Shown piece after piece: positions 1 through 12,084 of a stretch of 64,000 nt of DNA. Source of the stretch: Torymus aiolomorphi (Eukaryota > Arthropoda > Insecta > Hymenoptera > Torymidae). The stretch lies in NCBI GenBank assembly GCA_036365515.1, contig CM070873.1, positions 216,179,376 through 216,243,375 of the forward strand. The letters run 5' to 3'. The stretch's first letter is position 1. Every line of letters starts with the position of its first letter. A program made the position numbers and the translations under genes. The notes beneath the pieces were generated by a model, which saw nothing but the letters and a program-made list of their open reading frames with translations, searched no databases and had not been told where the DNA came from.

Positions 1-572
1 AATTATAGTTATAAAAAATTTTTTTAAGTGAGGGAAACGGACGTTAAACGACCCAAATGTAGTTTAGCGTTTTATTGCCGAAGTTTTAGGAGTTGTTGTA
101 ACTCCTCTTTTCAAGACTACAAAGTTGATATTTACAATAAATAAAGGTGACGGAGGACTGAACAAAATCAATACAATCACTACGAACGAAAACACACATG
201 TTAAGAATAAAGAATTTTTATAAACAACTTAAGGAATATACATTTCATCAGTTTAAAAAAAATATTTTCGGATTCTTTGAATAATTTAAATTTAAAAAGT
301 ATCCCATATATTTTAACTATTTGGAAATCGATTTTTTAACTAGATGAATAGCGACTTTTAGCGGGAAACTATACAAAATAAATTATGACAGAATTTCGCT
401 AAGAAATATATTAAATATTTCACTAGTTGTTAATTATTGTTAGCGTAAAATAAATTGGCTTAGAAATAAATGAATTTACGCTGGGTTTCAAGTAAATACA
501 GTAATTATTTCTGAAATTAGAGAGGTTTTCACTGAGACTGATTCAAAATAAGAGAATTATTATTAACTATTT
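1..572. other. AT-rich stretch, nothing recognised
   Basis: Low-complexity AT-rich DNA with many stops in all frames. I see no gene, RNA or clear repeat. Confidence 0.6.
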
Positions 573-734
573 CCCTGGTATAAATCGTCCATTTTTCTCC
601 CATTTGTAAAACGATTTTTCTTTCAGTTTCTAGCAATTTTGTTAGCGATTTCGGTCAACTCGCCATTAAATGGCTAGAAAATGGGAGAAAAAATTTTTCA
701 CAAATGAGCGAAAAATGGACGATTTCCAGCAGGG
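573..734. mobile_element. Small fold-back element with CCCTG/CAGGG ends
   Basis: The left end CCCTGGTATAAATCGTCCAT is matched in inverted orientation by the right end, read on the minus strand as CCCTGCTGGAAATCGTCCAT. The inverted match continues with a TTTTTC(T/G)C(C/T)CATTTG block, leaving a short central spacer. The length is about 160 bp and there is no coding capacity. This is the form of a non-autonomous MITE. Which transposase family moves it is not visible. Confidence 0.7.
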
Positions 735-1497
735 TTTCATTAATTACGAGTATAACCTCGGCCAATATAGCCTGATATTTCTGAATTTGTTCGGAGTTTT
801 TTAGCATAAAATAACCATAAAATGTTTTAACAAGGGGGCAAGCGATGTCAGTAACAGGCCATCGATATAATTTTTCTTATCTAGTACTCCCTAGTTCGTT
901 GACGTAGGACGGCGTAAAACGCGAAGCAGTCCGAAGGAAGTTGGATGTAGCTTCGTTGAGGGTTCTAATTAAAAGTGACATTTTTAGCTCGTCTCATCTT
1001 TCTATTCGTGCCCCAGCATATCGTTATTCTCGGGCGAACGCTCCCACGCGCATGAGTGCATGTAAATTATACCCACGCGCCGTTGCCACTCGTTGCTCAC
1101 CTCTCATCCTCGCTTCCTCCTTGTACATAGCGCGCTAACTCCTTCTTCCAGCTACAATTCGTCTTAGTGACTTGGAAGTGGCAACTTGTCGGCTCTAGCA
1201 AAATATTCCACTTGCAAACAGGCTTAATGAATTGTTTCTCTCTTCTTTGCATTTTTTATTGTTCTCTGTTCTTTTTCCCCAGGATAATCGTTAATGTGTT
1301 TTAAAAAGCACCTTTGTAAAAAGACTTATCTGCTTACCTTGAAAACCTCAGGTATACTGTTTGTATAATCTCGAAGCGCTAGATTGAAAAATTGACATAT
1401 TCAACAACTTGCCTTTTGAATCTATTACCAGATATATTATTATTTCTAAGATAATACACTTTTCAATGAGATACCGACACTAGCTTATTTATATAAT
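735..1497. other. Mixed-composition stretch with a modest GC-rich patch (about 890-1200)
   Basis: The patch around 890-1200 has several CG dinucleotides and a 65-codon open frame at 941-1138. That frame has no recognisable protein features and I treat it as chance. The rest is AT-rich. Regulatory DNA is possible but unsupported. Confidence 0.35.
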
Positions 1498-1920
1498 ATT
1501 TATTTATTTATTTATTTATTAAACCAGATTGATTACATAAAGTAAACCCTATAGAGGTAAACGCAGTTATCTGTACATAGCCTGGAATAACATTTTATCA
1601 AATGTTATAACATCCTCATGGTCTCCCATTGTAGGATGTTTGCGTTTGATAAATCCTTAAAAACTAACTTAAAACTAGTATCCCAATTTAACAACATATC
1701 TATAAAATTTACAAGATTAACTACAACAAATAGTTGCCCAACATTTGTAATAAACATCTACATAAACTTTATAAATTTCTTAATGTTTTTCTTAATAGTT
1801 ATTTTACTTATATTTAAACACTTTAATTTCTTTGGTAAAGAAATGAAAATAAATTTTTAATAGATAAATGGTTATTCGTTCGATATAAGTAGATCGATTA
1901 AAATTGAAAAGAAAATAAAT
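1498..1920 (-). mobile_element. Probable 3' end of a minus-strand non-LTR retrotransposon
   Basis: Read on the minus strand, the segment ends CTGGTTTAATAAATAAATAA followed by more AAAT repeats. This closely resembles the CTGGTAAATAAATAAA tail of the much better preserved LINE ending at 12352 on the plus strand. Upstream on the minus strand is AT-rich DNA with a short readable stretch around 1610-1690 that is too decayed to assign to a reverse transcriptase. I infer a 5'-truncated, old LINE tail. A simple (TTTA)n microsatellite next to unrelated DNA is the alternative. Confidence 0.45.
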
Positions 1921-2492
1921 TTTATTTGCAATTCTACTGACGTGAGGTCATTGTATATAGTAACATAATTTACCCATATTAGTTAGAATATCTAAAGCCC
2001 AGTCGAAACCTACAAGAATAACCTAAATTTTTGTAATTTTTATTTAAGTAATGAAATCCTAGATAAAATGACAGTGAAAGTAAATTATATAATAGGACTT
2101 TGTAAGATTATTTAAAATATAACAACAAATTTTATAAACTTATTTTAAATAAAGAAAATGTATAATTTCAATAAAAAACATTGACAATTCATTGGCACTT
2201 AACTTCTTCAAACTTCACGGAAAAACTTCCCACTGTAAATATAGGTCCTAAATATAATGCGCCGAAATTAGGTACGCTAGTAGCCTATAAAAGTATGATG
2301 AGTAAAGGGATTCGCTATGTTTGCTTTGGTGTAGTTATTCTTAATACTTGGCATGGGTTTTTCCGGTACACTATGATTCGAAAAACAACACTACTGGGAT
2401 ACTGTAATGCGCGTCGTGGCACTTTGAGTCTCTACCCTGTTCATTATTGACAATACACAATAACTAATAAGGCAGAGGACAGATATTTAACA
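1921..2492. other. AT-rich stretch, nothing recognised
   Basis: No feature supported. The 89-codon open frame at 2181-2450 has no recognisable motif. Confidence 0.5.
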
Positions 2493-2508
2493 GGGGGGGG
2501 GGGGGGGG
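2493..2508 (+). repeat. Poly-G tract of 16 G
   Basis: An uninterrupted run of 16 G residues on the plus strand, isolated in AT-rich DNA. Such a tract can form G-quadruplex-like structures and is prone to sequencing length error, so the exact count should be treated with care. Confidence 0.95.
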
Positions 2509-3450
2509 CTTAAAAGTGCAAATATATGTCTGAAGGTGAAATTTACAAAGTACCTGTCCTCATAACTACGTATTCATCGACGATGATTTTATAGGTTCAA
2601 ACCGTGCTCGGAGATTGACGTGCTTTGGGATCCAAAAAGACAATCGTGGTATGGAAAAATACGTACTACGCGAGTCGCTCAAATTTCCGTGCGGTTGTAA
2701 TAGTACATTTCGACACTGGTGCGGAAGGTGATGATTTACTTCATGTGACGTTTCGAACGGTATTTTATACCACGAGCGCCGAAAAATCATACCAAAGTTG
2801 TGATTTTGAGGTTAGAGTGGTATAAAGGAAATTAAGGTGATGGCACCTCCAAACAGTGTATGTAGCACGCAATATTAACAGCTTATAAATAGTTCTATAA
2901 AAAAATGAACTTGTCCTAACATAAAGCGATCATGGTCAATTAATTTATTATACTGTTTATTTTTAGTGCTAGTTTTTACAGGGAAAAAGTTTTTCCGTGT
3001 TCATTTATTATTCCATGAAATTATTTAGTGTTCCCAAAAATAAAAAGGTTTGCATAAAGAAGAACTTAAATTTTGACTTGAAGGATTAACAGAGTAATAG
3101 TATTTTATAAAAGTTTGGGGATTGTACTCTTAATTTTTTATGATTACATCTATCTCTGTATTTCATAAATTTTTATTGATTTTTACTCATATTATCGTTT
3201 GATAAAAAATACGAATTTTTTCGAAAATATTCCAATGATCAGTTCAAAATGAATTGTACGATTCTTATTTGACACGTTCAATGACTGTAATTAATGATAA
3301 TCAATCATACCCAATTCACTGCGCTCTTTGTTATATGTTGTGTGCATCTGCGGACTGCATGTATGTACTTGAATGTTCTCGACCCTGCCAGCGAAGCGTT
3401 CAGAAACCGGAATTGCAAGGTCGTACAAATTGTAAGTGCCAGATTGAATT

Positions 3451-3452
<2 letters not shown>
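2509..3452. other. Unassigned stretch with overlapping short open frames at 2566-2825
   Basis: Between 2566 and 2825 the base composition is closer to balanced and both strands are open for 66-74 codons. I recognise no domain in either translation. It may be a small relic of a gene or transposon. The remainder is AT-rich. Confidence 0.35.

Positions 3453-3544
<92 letters not shown>
3453..3544 (+). repeat. (CT)n microsatellite, about 92 bp
   Basis: A nearly perfect CT dinucleotide repeat ending in TCTCGCTCTA. It creates long serine-leucine or arginine-glutamate frames on either strand that are not genes. It directly abuts the TA-flanked element beginning at 3553. Confidence 0.98.
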
Positions 3545-3547
<3 letters not shown>

Positions 3548-3552
3548 CTATA

Positions 3553-4482
3553 GGGTAGTGGTCCGTATTAGTGTGCCTGTCCATATTTGTGTGCCCTATT
3601 ATTAAAACATATCCTAGAAGTGAACGAGTAAAAACGTAACACTAAAATATTTTTTTTCATAAAGTATAGTTAATTAAGTTTAAATAGAATTAATTACTTA
3701 ATTTGTTTTCATTTACTATAACATTAAAAAAGAACTTTCAAAAATATGTTTCACGGTTTGCGGTGTGTCACGGTGTTTCTTTGTCCAAACCTGCTAAGAA
3801 ATGACATTTTTAAAGTAACATTAAATAATGTTTCGGAAGGATTTTAATATGGGATACAATTGATTACATCATAAAATAATATTATGTTACATAATAAACC
3901 TTAATATAAAGGTTACCAATTGATTTTAATATTTAATTAATGGTGTCTACTAATAGGGCACTGAAAAATGACTTGTCCAGATTTGTGTGTGCACAAATAC
4001 AATACGAGCATGCTCGTATCGGCACTTGAACAGAAAAGTTAGGTTAGGTTGTCTGCGCACAAACGTTGTTTCATATCGCATTGACGACCTTCAGCAGTTT
4101 TTACCGTATTGGAATTAATTAACATTCAATGTAAACAAGGGTTAGAAATTGATTATAAATGCACTACAGTTAACAAAATAATTTTGTTGGCAATGATAAT
4201 ATTATCAAGGCACACTAATGTGGGGCACACAAACGTGTACACACAAAAATGTACTTTGATGTCTGCTAGGGCACACAAATGCGTACAATTTTTTTTTTTT
4301 TTATATTGCTTGTAACTTTCGTAAATATAAATATTTTTCTATAAAAAATATTGTTTCGTGTAGATTATTACTTTTATTATCTATATAAACCACCCGGAAT
4401 CTCTGATACAGCTTAAATAGTCTACTATTATGCGACAAAACTGAAGAGTTTCTTAAATCCACACTAATACGGACATCTACCC
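3553..4482. mobile_element. TA-flanked inverted-repeat element (GGGTAG ends), about 930 bp
   Basis: The left end begins GGGTAGTGGTCCGTATTAGT. The right end, read on the minus strand, begins GGGTAGATGTCCGTATTAGT. Both ends are flanked by TA, as expected for the TA target duplication of Tc1/mariner-type elements. Internal sequence is AT-rich with several GTGTGC/GCACAC motifs and no transposase frame, so this is a non-autonomous copy. Confidence 0.75.
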
Positions 4483-4484
4483 TA

Positions 4485-5159
4485 GTAGTCGCTCGGGTTG
4501 TCTCCCGCGTTTGCGTACCTGCATAGATTATATTGATTTCAAAACTGATCAATAAACATCTCCAATTTATCTTAGTTTCGCGTTCTTATTTAAAGACCCT
4601 CCTCAAATACTTTTTATTTATTGCGTAGGGGGTGAATTGCACGAAGCTTTTGACAGCTTAACCGCCGCATTAGCGAATAAGTATTGCGCTATTCGCATCT
4701 TTTGTCAACGTTACCATTAACGTTGATCTTTTACCATTAAATTATTACAATATTATGCACGCACGCACGCACGCACGCGCATACATACGTGTATGGACGT
4801 TTGATAAGAGTGTATTTACATTTGTAACATCTATTTTCGAAGACTTTTTTTAGGAACAAACATACCCATGTATAAAGAAATTTTATAAAAACAATGTATT
4901 TCGATATAATATATATTATATATTATTTAGGCCTGTTCCACAAACATTTTAATTATTAATTAGAACAGTGTAATTTTAATTAATAATTAATGTGTATAAT
5001 ATTTGTGATTTTTATATTTACTAGAGAGTAATGAAATCAGATATGCATGATTTGCCTTTTGTTTTTATTAATAAATATGAGAAAACTAAAAATAAATTTA
5101 GTCACATCTGTTAGCCAATAAGCAACAAAGAAAATCTCTTTTTAAAATACTAAAATTTT
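4485..5159. other. AT-rich stretch with (ACGC)n microsatellite at about 4757-4780
   Basis: Apart from the short GCAC/ACGC tetranucleotide repeat, no gene or element boundary is visible. A local inverted repeat built from TTAATTATTAATT motifs lies at about 4947-4992. Confidence 0.5.
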
Positions 5160-5166
5160 AAATATC

Positions 5167-5665
5167 AACCGCGCAAAAAAATGAAGACTGGCCAATATAT
5201 TGCTCGGAATGTGAGCAATATATGGGATATATCCACTTCCCATACATGGCCAACATTTCTTCAGATTGCTCTCCGTACTCTTTTCTCATATATGGGGGAA
5301 CTTTTGGGGACTTTATATATATATATATATATATATAATGTAGTTCCGAAGCCGCCACTAGGCGGCGCATGCCTGATGGCGTAACACATGGATAAATAGG
5401 AACCGTGCGGGTATATAAGGAAGTATGGGACACTGGGGTGGATGGGCGGAACTAGTGCTTCGCTTGTGTATATATATACACACACACACACACCACACAA
5501 AATTTGTTGTTAACGAGGAACTGAAAGCAACACTTGTCCAATACATGGGCCCTAGGTCATCCCAACTATGGGAAAAAGGTACGGAGTGCAATATGAAGAA
5601 ATTTTGGCCATGTATGGAAAGTGACACATCCCATATATTGGCCAGTCTTCATTTTTTGCGCGGGC
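5167..5665. mobile_element. Fold-back element with CCGCGC ends and flanking AAATATC repeats
   Basis: The left arm (CCGCGCAAAAAAATGAAGAC) and the right arm read on the minus strand (CCCGCGCAAAAAATGAAGAC) match for well over 60 bp with several mismatches. The matched part includes GGCCAATATAT and CCATACATGGCC. AAATATC occurs directly before the left end (5160-5166) and after the right end (5666-5672), which fits a 7-bp target duplication. The centre holds (TA)n and (AC)n tracts. The ends resemble those of the larger element at 34261-35686, suggesting one family. Confidence 0.75.
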
Positions 5666-6015
5666 AAATATCTCCAAAAGTAATCATAAATGATCTTAAT
5701 AGAATCTTACATACATATTGTCTGTATGATATAGACTATATCAGATACAAAATTGTCTATAAATTTCAAGCTGATACATAAAGCCGTTCTCAAGAAATTG
5801 CGATTTGAAAAAAAGTTTAAAAAATTTTAACCATAAAAATATCTCGAAATTTATTGACCAATCCTTTTGCCCAAAGAACTCAGCCAAAAGATATCCAAAA
5901 TCTACCTCTAACAAAATTCAAAGCGGTTAAGCCAATTTTACTGCAGTATCACGCTATCAAGAAAATCACTTCTTTTTACAATTTATTTTTACTCTTTAAA
6001 AAAATTATAAAAAAG
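5666..6015. other. AT-rich spacer
   Basis: No gene is recognised between the fold-back element and the AC microsatellite. Confidence 0.5.
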
Positions 6016-6049
<34 letters not shown>

Positions 6050-6085
6050 ACACACACACACACATACACACACACACACACACAT
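6016..6085 (+). repeat. (AC)n microsatellite, about 70 bp, with interspersed AT
   Basis: AC repeats broken by two CATAC interruptions. Threonine-histidine frames across it are artefacts of the repeat. Confidence 0.97.
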
Positions 6086-6607
6086 CCATACGGACATTTT
6101 CTAAAAATAGTATTTTTCAATTCCAAATGTGCTAAACAACATTCCTAACATATTTTCGCAAAATTTTCTTTTTACTATCACAAAACTTCCTCTAGGAGGT
6201 AGCAAAAATACGTGTTTAATCATTATGATAGAAGAACATAACTTATTTCAGTTCCAAAATGATCAGAGATATAAGCATTGTGGGGCCGCTAGATTTGAAA
6301 TCGAATCAGTGATTTATCGTTTTGCTTTATTTCCTCTTCATGAAAGAAATTCAAGTGAATTTTTTACTCTTTGTCTTCATACAAACATACAACGTGGTTC
6401 ATGTAAACCAAATGATTATCAATAAATTATTGATCCATGAATTTCGTAATTTACTTTATTTGTTGAAATGCATAACAATACCTCATGGAATTAATATTTA
6501 ATAACGGCATATTGTATTTACTGTTATGGAGTTTATAATTCAAATAAAATAAAACAGGAAAATAGAATTAAAGTAAAACGAAATAATATATATTTTACAG
6601 TATATAT
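6086..6607. other. AT-rich stretch, nothing recognised
   Basis: A 98-codon open frame (6129-6425) has no family features I recognise. No splice context or homology can be argued. Confidence 0.45.
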
Positions 6608-6957
6608 CGTAAAAGAAGATTTGCACTCGGGAGTCTGCTTCGCAAAAGGTACTAACTTGAGACCCGCGACGAAAAAGTATCATCTTCCAATCTGCTACTG
6701 GAAGGTATCAATTCAAGAGTAAATGTTTTTATTTAAACTTGCCAGTATAAAAATGGGCAGATTCAATTCACTATTTTTTTATTTGATTTAGATTAGATTA
6801 GATTTTTTTATATTTGAATTGGAATGAATGGAAACCATTTACTTGTGAGATAGTTATTTTTTGAATCAGAATTCCAGCTGTTATCTTATCAAAGAGCGAA
6901 TTCCTAATTTATTAGTACCTTTTGGAAGCGGGCTCCAAGTTTTTACCTTCTTTTACG
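6608..6957. mobile_element. Fold-back element, CGTAAAAGAAG ends, about 350 bp
   Basis: CGTAAAAGAAG at the left is mirrored by CTTCTTTTACG at the right. A second matched block (GGAG..GCTTC..AAAAGGTACTAA) lies about 20-40 bp inside each end. The interior is AT-rich and non-coding. I infer a diverged MITE. No target duplication is obvious. Confidence 0.6.
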
Positions 6958-7638
6958 AAGACGATGATATAATAAGAAAGATTAAGTTATAGTATATAAG
7001 CCTGACTCATCTTAAATTTAACAGTTTTTAGCTCAAACGTCACTCGCTTGCATTGTTTTGCTGGTCAGTATGATATACTTTTTTTGTCTTTTTATCGCGT
7101 GATCTTTCCTCTATTTTTTCCCTCTTATTTGTGTACTGACTCCAAAGAGATTCAGGCCATAGAAATTCCCTTTTCACTTATTTCCTTCTCCATACATATC
7201 GCTTTGTAGTTCGTGGGTAATCGTTTTCCGTCACACCTCGTAGAAACGGCGATATCAGCTTCCTCGGCGTTATGCTAATTCCACGATAATTTCGCGCATT
7301 TTTCATCCTCGTTTGCTCAGTATGCTCACGTATGCTCTCGCACACGTCTTTTATCCTTTCGTATGTTTATACTCATTTCTCTGCTCCGCGTGCCCGGTGA
7401 CACGTGCACTCGTTTTCCCCGGCTTTCGCGCCCCATTACGCGGGTTAGTAGTGCAAAGAGGTGCAGAACGGGCGGCCGGCGCAGAGGCTCGACCTGCTTC
7501 TGCTTCGAGAGCCACTAGAAATTTATGAATATTTACTCGCTGAAATGAGAGGTAAAGACGCCCCACGAGCCGGGCAAAGGAAGCGGAGAGGTTAAGTAAG
7601 AAAGCGAGAGGAGAGAGAGAGGTGGGAGCGGGGGGGGG
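6958..7638. other. GC-rich island (about 7200-7620) after AT-rich DNA
   Basis: From about 7200 the sequence becomes CG-rich, with open frames of 71 and 119 codons on opposite strands, then a purine-rich tail (GAGAGAGAGA, poly-G). I see no protein domain. It could be a promoter or noncoding exon. Nothing distinguishes these options. Confidence 0.3.
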
Positions 7639-8158
7639 TAGATAGATAGATGTGGTTTTATTTGCGATAAGTTCAAAAAAAAATATAAAATGAATTACAG
7701 TCAAACACAAAACGTATAACTTCTAGTAAAGTAAACCAATAAAAAATATCACAGACAATAAGTCGCAAAATATTAACGTAATTCTCATTACATCTATCAA
7801 TCGCATTAGTACATATAAATCTATATAACTACATTAAAAACGCAGAAAGAATAATACTGTTTTAATAAATATTGTGACTACAATACGATCATAATATGGT
7901 GTATATAAATTAAAATAAATAAATTAAACATGGTCAAGGATAATATAAAGAAATAATAGAATATAAGTAAGATAAAGCTTATCACATTATTAATATACAG
8001 TACTCCTTTGAAATCCAAGTAGATGCTTCCTTATTGCTGATTTATAATAATGCAAGGATGGGAAGTTTCTAATAGAGGTGGGAAGAGCATTCCAAATGCC
8101 GCGCACATTGTATTTGAAATGATAATCGGCGTTTTTTCGTTCGGGCTTCTAGATATGA
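7639..8158 (-). pseudogene. 3' end of a minus-strand LINE (RT C-terminus plus 3' UTR)
   Basis: On the minus strand, the segment near 8130-7995 reads through a sequence containing the residues GIWNALPTSIR and ends in KHLLGF followed by a stop. That pattern (aromatic-W-N-x-L-P, then a basic tail) is the usual C-terminus of ORF2 in CR1/Jockey-like non-LTR retrotransposons. About 350 bp of AT-rich 3' UTR follow, ending AATAAAACCACATCTATCTA and a C-run. Only the last roughly 45 codons survive. Upstream it meets the unrelated plus-strand LINE, so it is truncated. Confidence 0.7.
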
Positions 8159-8447
8159 GAGATCTTTTATATATCTAAAACTAAATAGTAAATTACAAGA
8201 CAAAAATAGAATATTAAATGAATTACTTAGGAAAGAAAAGCAGGGTAATAACAATAACAACAATAAGATCAAGACTTTCGCAGAAATAACAGCTAATATA
8301 GAACCAAAGAGTAAAAGAATACCTAAACTAATAATAAAGAAAACTAACAGCAAAGATACAACCGACATTGAAAAAATAGTAAATCAACAACTAACTCTAA
8401 ATAAAACAATACAAACAAAAAGTGTAGCGTGCAAGAACAAAGACACA

Positions 8448-9233
8448 GTGATAATTAATTGCACTAATGAAGATAGCATTAATACAATTGAAAATACTCT
8501 GAACAATTTACTGAACAGTGACATTAAAATTGAAAAGGAACAAATCAATAAACCTAAACTAAAAGTAATAAATATCGATAAGACTCTCGAAGATGAAAAA
8601 GTAATTGAACAAGATATCAACCTAAGAAATTTTAACAATATGGAAAACAAGTGTAAAGTACTTCATGTATATACCAATACAAAAACAGACACCAACAGTG
8701 CTATAATTGAGGTAACATCGGATATTTATAAACATATCAGAGACAACAAGAGCAGATTATTTATTGGTTATCAGAGTTTTAGAGTATTCGATATTATAAA
8801 TTCTTATCCTTGCAATAAATGTTCAAGATTTGGGCATAACAGTAAAAAATGCAAGAATGAAGACACGTGTTCTAAGTGCAATGGAAATCACATAATCTCA
8901 AAGTGTACTAGTGAAATTATGAAATGTCCGAACTGTGTTTTTTGCAATGAAAAATTTATAACTAATTATAATACAAACCATTGTGCAATCGACAGTGATC
9001 TATGTGAAATATTAAAATCCAAAATTAAAAAATACATAGAAATGACTGATTACCTTGTGCAACCTACCTTCCAACGGTATTTTGGTAAGGTAGATCGCGC
9101 AATAAATCAACAATCGATAACACCAAGAAGAGTAATAAGAACAAGCACCGATTCGACAGGCTCACAGCGCTCATCACTGCCAGCGATACCAGGGACATCT
9201 AAACCTACCACTGCAAACTTACATGGAAAATAA
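8448..9233 (+). pseudogene. LINE ORF1, gag-like RNA-binding protein with CCHC knuckles (N-terminus missing)
   Basis: This is the nucleic-acid chaperone partner that coats the element RNA in Jockey-group LINEs. Numbering from the ATG at 8448, residues about 85-110 form the pre-knuckle region (IGYQSFRVFDI). Then come CNKCSRFGHNSKKC (a canonical C-x2-C-x4-H-x4-C knuckle), CSKCNGNHIISKC (C-x2-C-x3-H-x4-C) and a third cysteine cluster, CPNCVFC, followed by a conserved NH pair. The C-terminal tail is Ser/Thr/Pro-rich. The frame is open upstream to 8118 and encodes a Lys/Asn-rich segment, so the listed ATG is probably internal and the real N-terminus is lost. Its end overlaps the ORF2 start by 11 bp (ATGGAAAATAA), a typical coupling arrangement. 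Confidence 0.85.
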
Positions 9234-12084
9234 CTTTAATCTAATTGAGGACTTACAGAATGAAATAATTAATACTGACTATAATTGCGATGATCTTAGT
9301 GAACTAAATAGATGTATGGCTTTTGAAAAGGAAGTCATTTTAAACGTAAATATAAGGAGTTTAAATGCGAACTTTCATAAACTATTAGTATTCCTGAAGA
9401 GTCTAGTGATAAAACCTTGTATTATTGTGTGCACTGAAACATGGAATTTGGAGCATTACGAATATTTTAGTATACCGGGGTACAATATGTACTACAATAA
9501 CAGTAAAATTAATATATCAGATGGACTGGTGATTTACGTAAGCGACTGCTTAACTGATACGACAGAAGTATTAACTATAAATAACCTCAAAATAATTAAC
9601 TCTAATATTGCAATTGAAAATAATAACGAAATTATGATATCCGCCCTGTATAGATCACACGACATTAGTAAATCGGAATTTCTATTAATACTCAAGAACT
9701 TGATAAATAATAACAGTAAATATAAAAATAACCTCATAATAGGGGACTTTAACTTTGATATTTCTAATCATGAATCAATCAACCAAGAATTTTTGCATAT
9801 TTTATTAGAGCATGGTTACTGCCCAGGCTTTCAAAATATTACCAGACCATCTGATAAAAACAACAATTCAGGAACATGCATAGACAATATTTTTATTAAG
9901 CTAGATAAAATTAACTATAAAACTTTCATTTTAAAAATTCCGCTTAATGATCATTTTCCGATTTTCATGTCCACAAATAAGATAAGAGCCACAAAAGAAT
10001 TTCATGCAATGAATCGTATAAATTATAACAAACTTAGGACTGAAGCTAAATTAATTAACTGGTCAGAATTGTCGTTAATTAATGAGCCAAATTTAGCACT
10101 AAATAACCTAGTCAGTAAAATAAAAATATGTCTAAGTAAAGCCCAATATTCGAAAAAAGATTGTAAAAAGAATATACTGTATCCAAGAAAAAATTGAATA
10201 ACCTCTGCTATAATTAAATCTTGCGTAACCAAAGAGAAACTTTACAAATTACGGAAAAAAGATCCAAATAATCCAAAGAAAAGAGAGAATTATAGAAAGT
10301 TTAACTTAATATTAAAGAAAATTATAAATAAAGCCAAAGAGTCATTTGACAGAGAGCAGATACAGGCAAAGATGAAAACCCCAAAGAGTTTGTGGAACGT
10401 ATTAAATCAAAAACTTGGGAAAAATAGCAAAAGAAACAAAAACATTAAATATATAATGGATAATAGTGTTAAAATCACGGATTTAGCAGATATGGCTGAA
10501 CACATGAACAAATTTTTTTGCGAAATAGGAAAAAAGATAAGTGATAAAATAGTGCAGCCAAGAAATGAGAAAATAAAACTTCCACCAATGAACAGAAAAA
10601 GTATTTTTATTACTCCAACAAACCATATTGAAGTCTTAAATATTATTAACAACATGGATAATAAAAAAGGTGGATTTGATAATATCAACACAAAAACATT
10701 AAAAACTCTAAGTGTCCACATAGTTGATCAACTTGTTCACATTTGTAATCTATGTATCGAAAAGGCAACGTGGTCAGATGCTTTAAAAATAGCGGAAGTA
10801 ATACCAATACAGAAAGCTAAAGAAAAACATATCCCTACCAATTACAGACCTATTTCGCTAATATCAAATATTGCAAAAATTTTTGAAAAAATTATACACA
10901 ATAGAATTACTAACTTTATCAATGCATGCGATCTGCTAACAAAAAATCAATATGGTTTCAGGAAAAATAGAAGTACTAAAGATGCACTATTTCAATTATC
11001 CAATATGATATACAACAACATTGACACTAGCACTCCTATTGCGATAACTTTCCTAGACCTAGCTAAAGCATTTGACACTGTACATCATCAAATCCTACTT
11101 GATAAATTGTATAATTATGGAATAAGAGGAAATGCTTATAATCTATTAAAAAGCTACCTCACTAATAGACAGCAAAGAGTGAAATTAAACAACAAAACCA
11201 GCCAATTTGAATCAGTAACAAAGGGAGTCCCACAGGGTACTATATTGGGACCGTTACTATTTATACTGTACATCAACGACTTATTATTAGACATGCCGGA
11301 AGACACAATAATATCGTATGCTGATGATACTGCTGTTATTTCAACAGCTAAAACATGGCATGAAGTAGAGTTAAAAATGAATGACTTTTTACGAAAAATA
11401 TCTAAATGGTTAGCTCTGAATAAACTCTCGTTAAACACTAATAAAACAGTGTATATGGAATTTTGTAGTCAAAGTGATAGCACTCCGAAAAACTTAAACA
11501 TCAATATTAATAGTACAAAACTCAAAAGAGTAGAAAGTACCAAATATCTAGGTATAGTCTTTGACAGTAACATGAGATGGAACGAACACATTGTTTACGT
11601 CTACAACAAAACTAAATATCTCATTTTCATGTTTTATAAACTAACGAAGATTATGTCAACAGACTGCTTACGTATGGTACACTACGCCTTTTTCCACAGT
11701 GTCATTTCCTACGGTATAATAGCCTGGGGAGGTGCGTATGCGGACAGTATCAATTTGCTCAAAAGACTACAAATCAGATTACTAAAAATAGTTAATAAAA
11801 ATAAATTTATCACTAATAAAAATCCTATGTACTTAGATCAAATTTTCGAGTATGAATCACTAGATTATCATAACAATAAATTAAAGTTAATATACCTTAG
11901 CTCCAATAAAACTACAAGAAATAAAAGTATCCAGATTCCTAAAAGGCTCAAAACCATTAGCATTAAAAACAGTTTTATTAGAGCAATAATGATATTCAAT
12001 CGCTTACCCAACGATTTAAAGACCATTAGTAGCATACATAGTAAAAAAAGGAAGCTAAAGAAATGGGTAAAAGAAAACATTTAG
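9223..12084 (+). pseudogene. LINE ORF2, endonuclease and reverse transcriptase, with one in-frame TGA
   Basis: The N-terminal part (9223-10194) is an exonuclease-endonuclease-phosphatase type endonuclease. Visible motifs are NIRSLN near the start, CTETW, the catalytic IIGDFNFD around residue 175 and NDHFPI near residue 243. A TGA at 10195-10197 interrupts the frame. The same frame then stays open to 12084. The TGA lies just before ITSAII, where the family usually has tryptophan, so a single TGG-to-TGA change is likely. The reverse transcriptase follows: NYRPISLISN, QYGFRKNRST, FLDLAKAFD (first catalytic Asp at 11056-11058), GVPQGTILGP and YADD (11317-11328). The C-terminus contains SYGIIAWGG and FNRLPNDL. 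The TGA would separate the endonuclease from the RT unless read through. Confidence 0.9.

Noticed and set aside
5425..5781. 118-codon plus-strand frame
   Set aside because: It spans the right arm of a fold-back element and an AC repeat. No motif.
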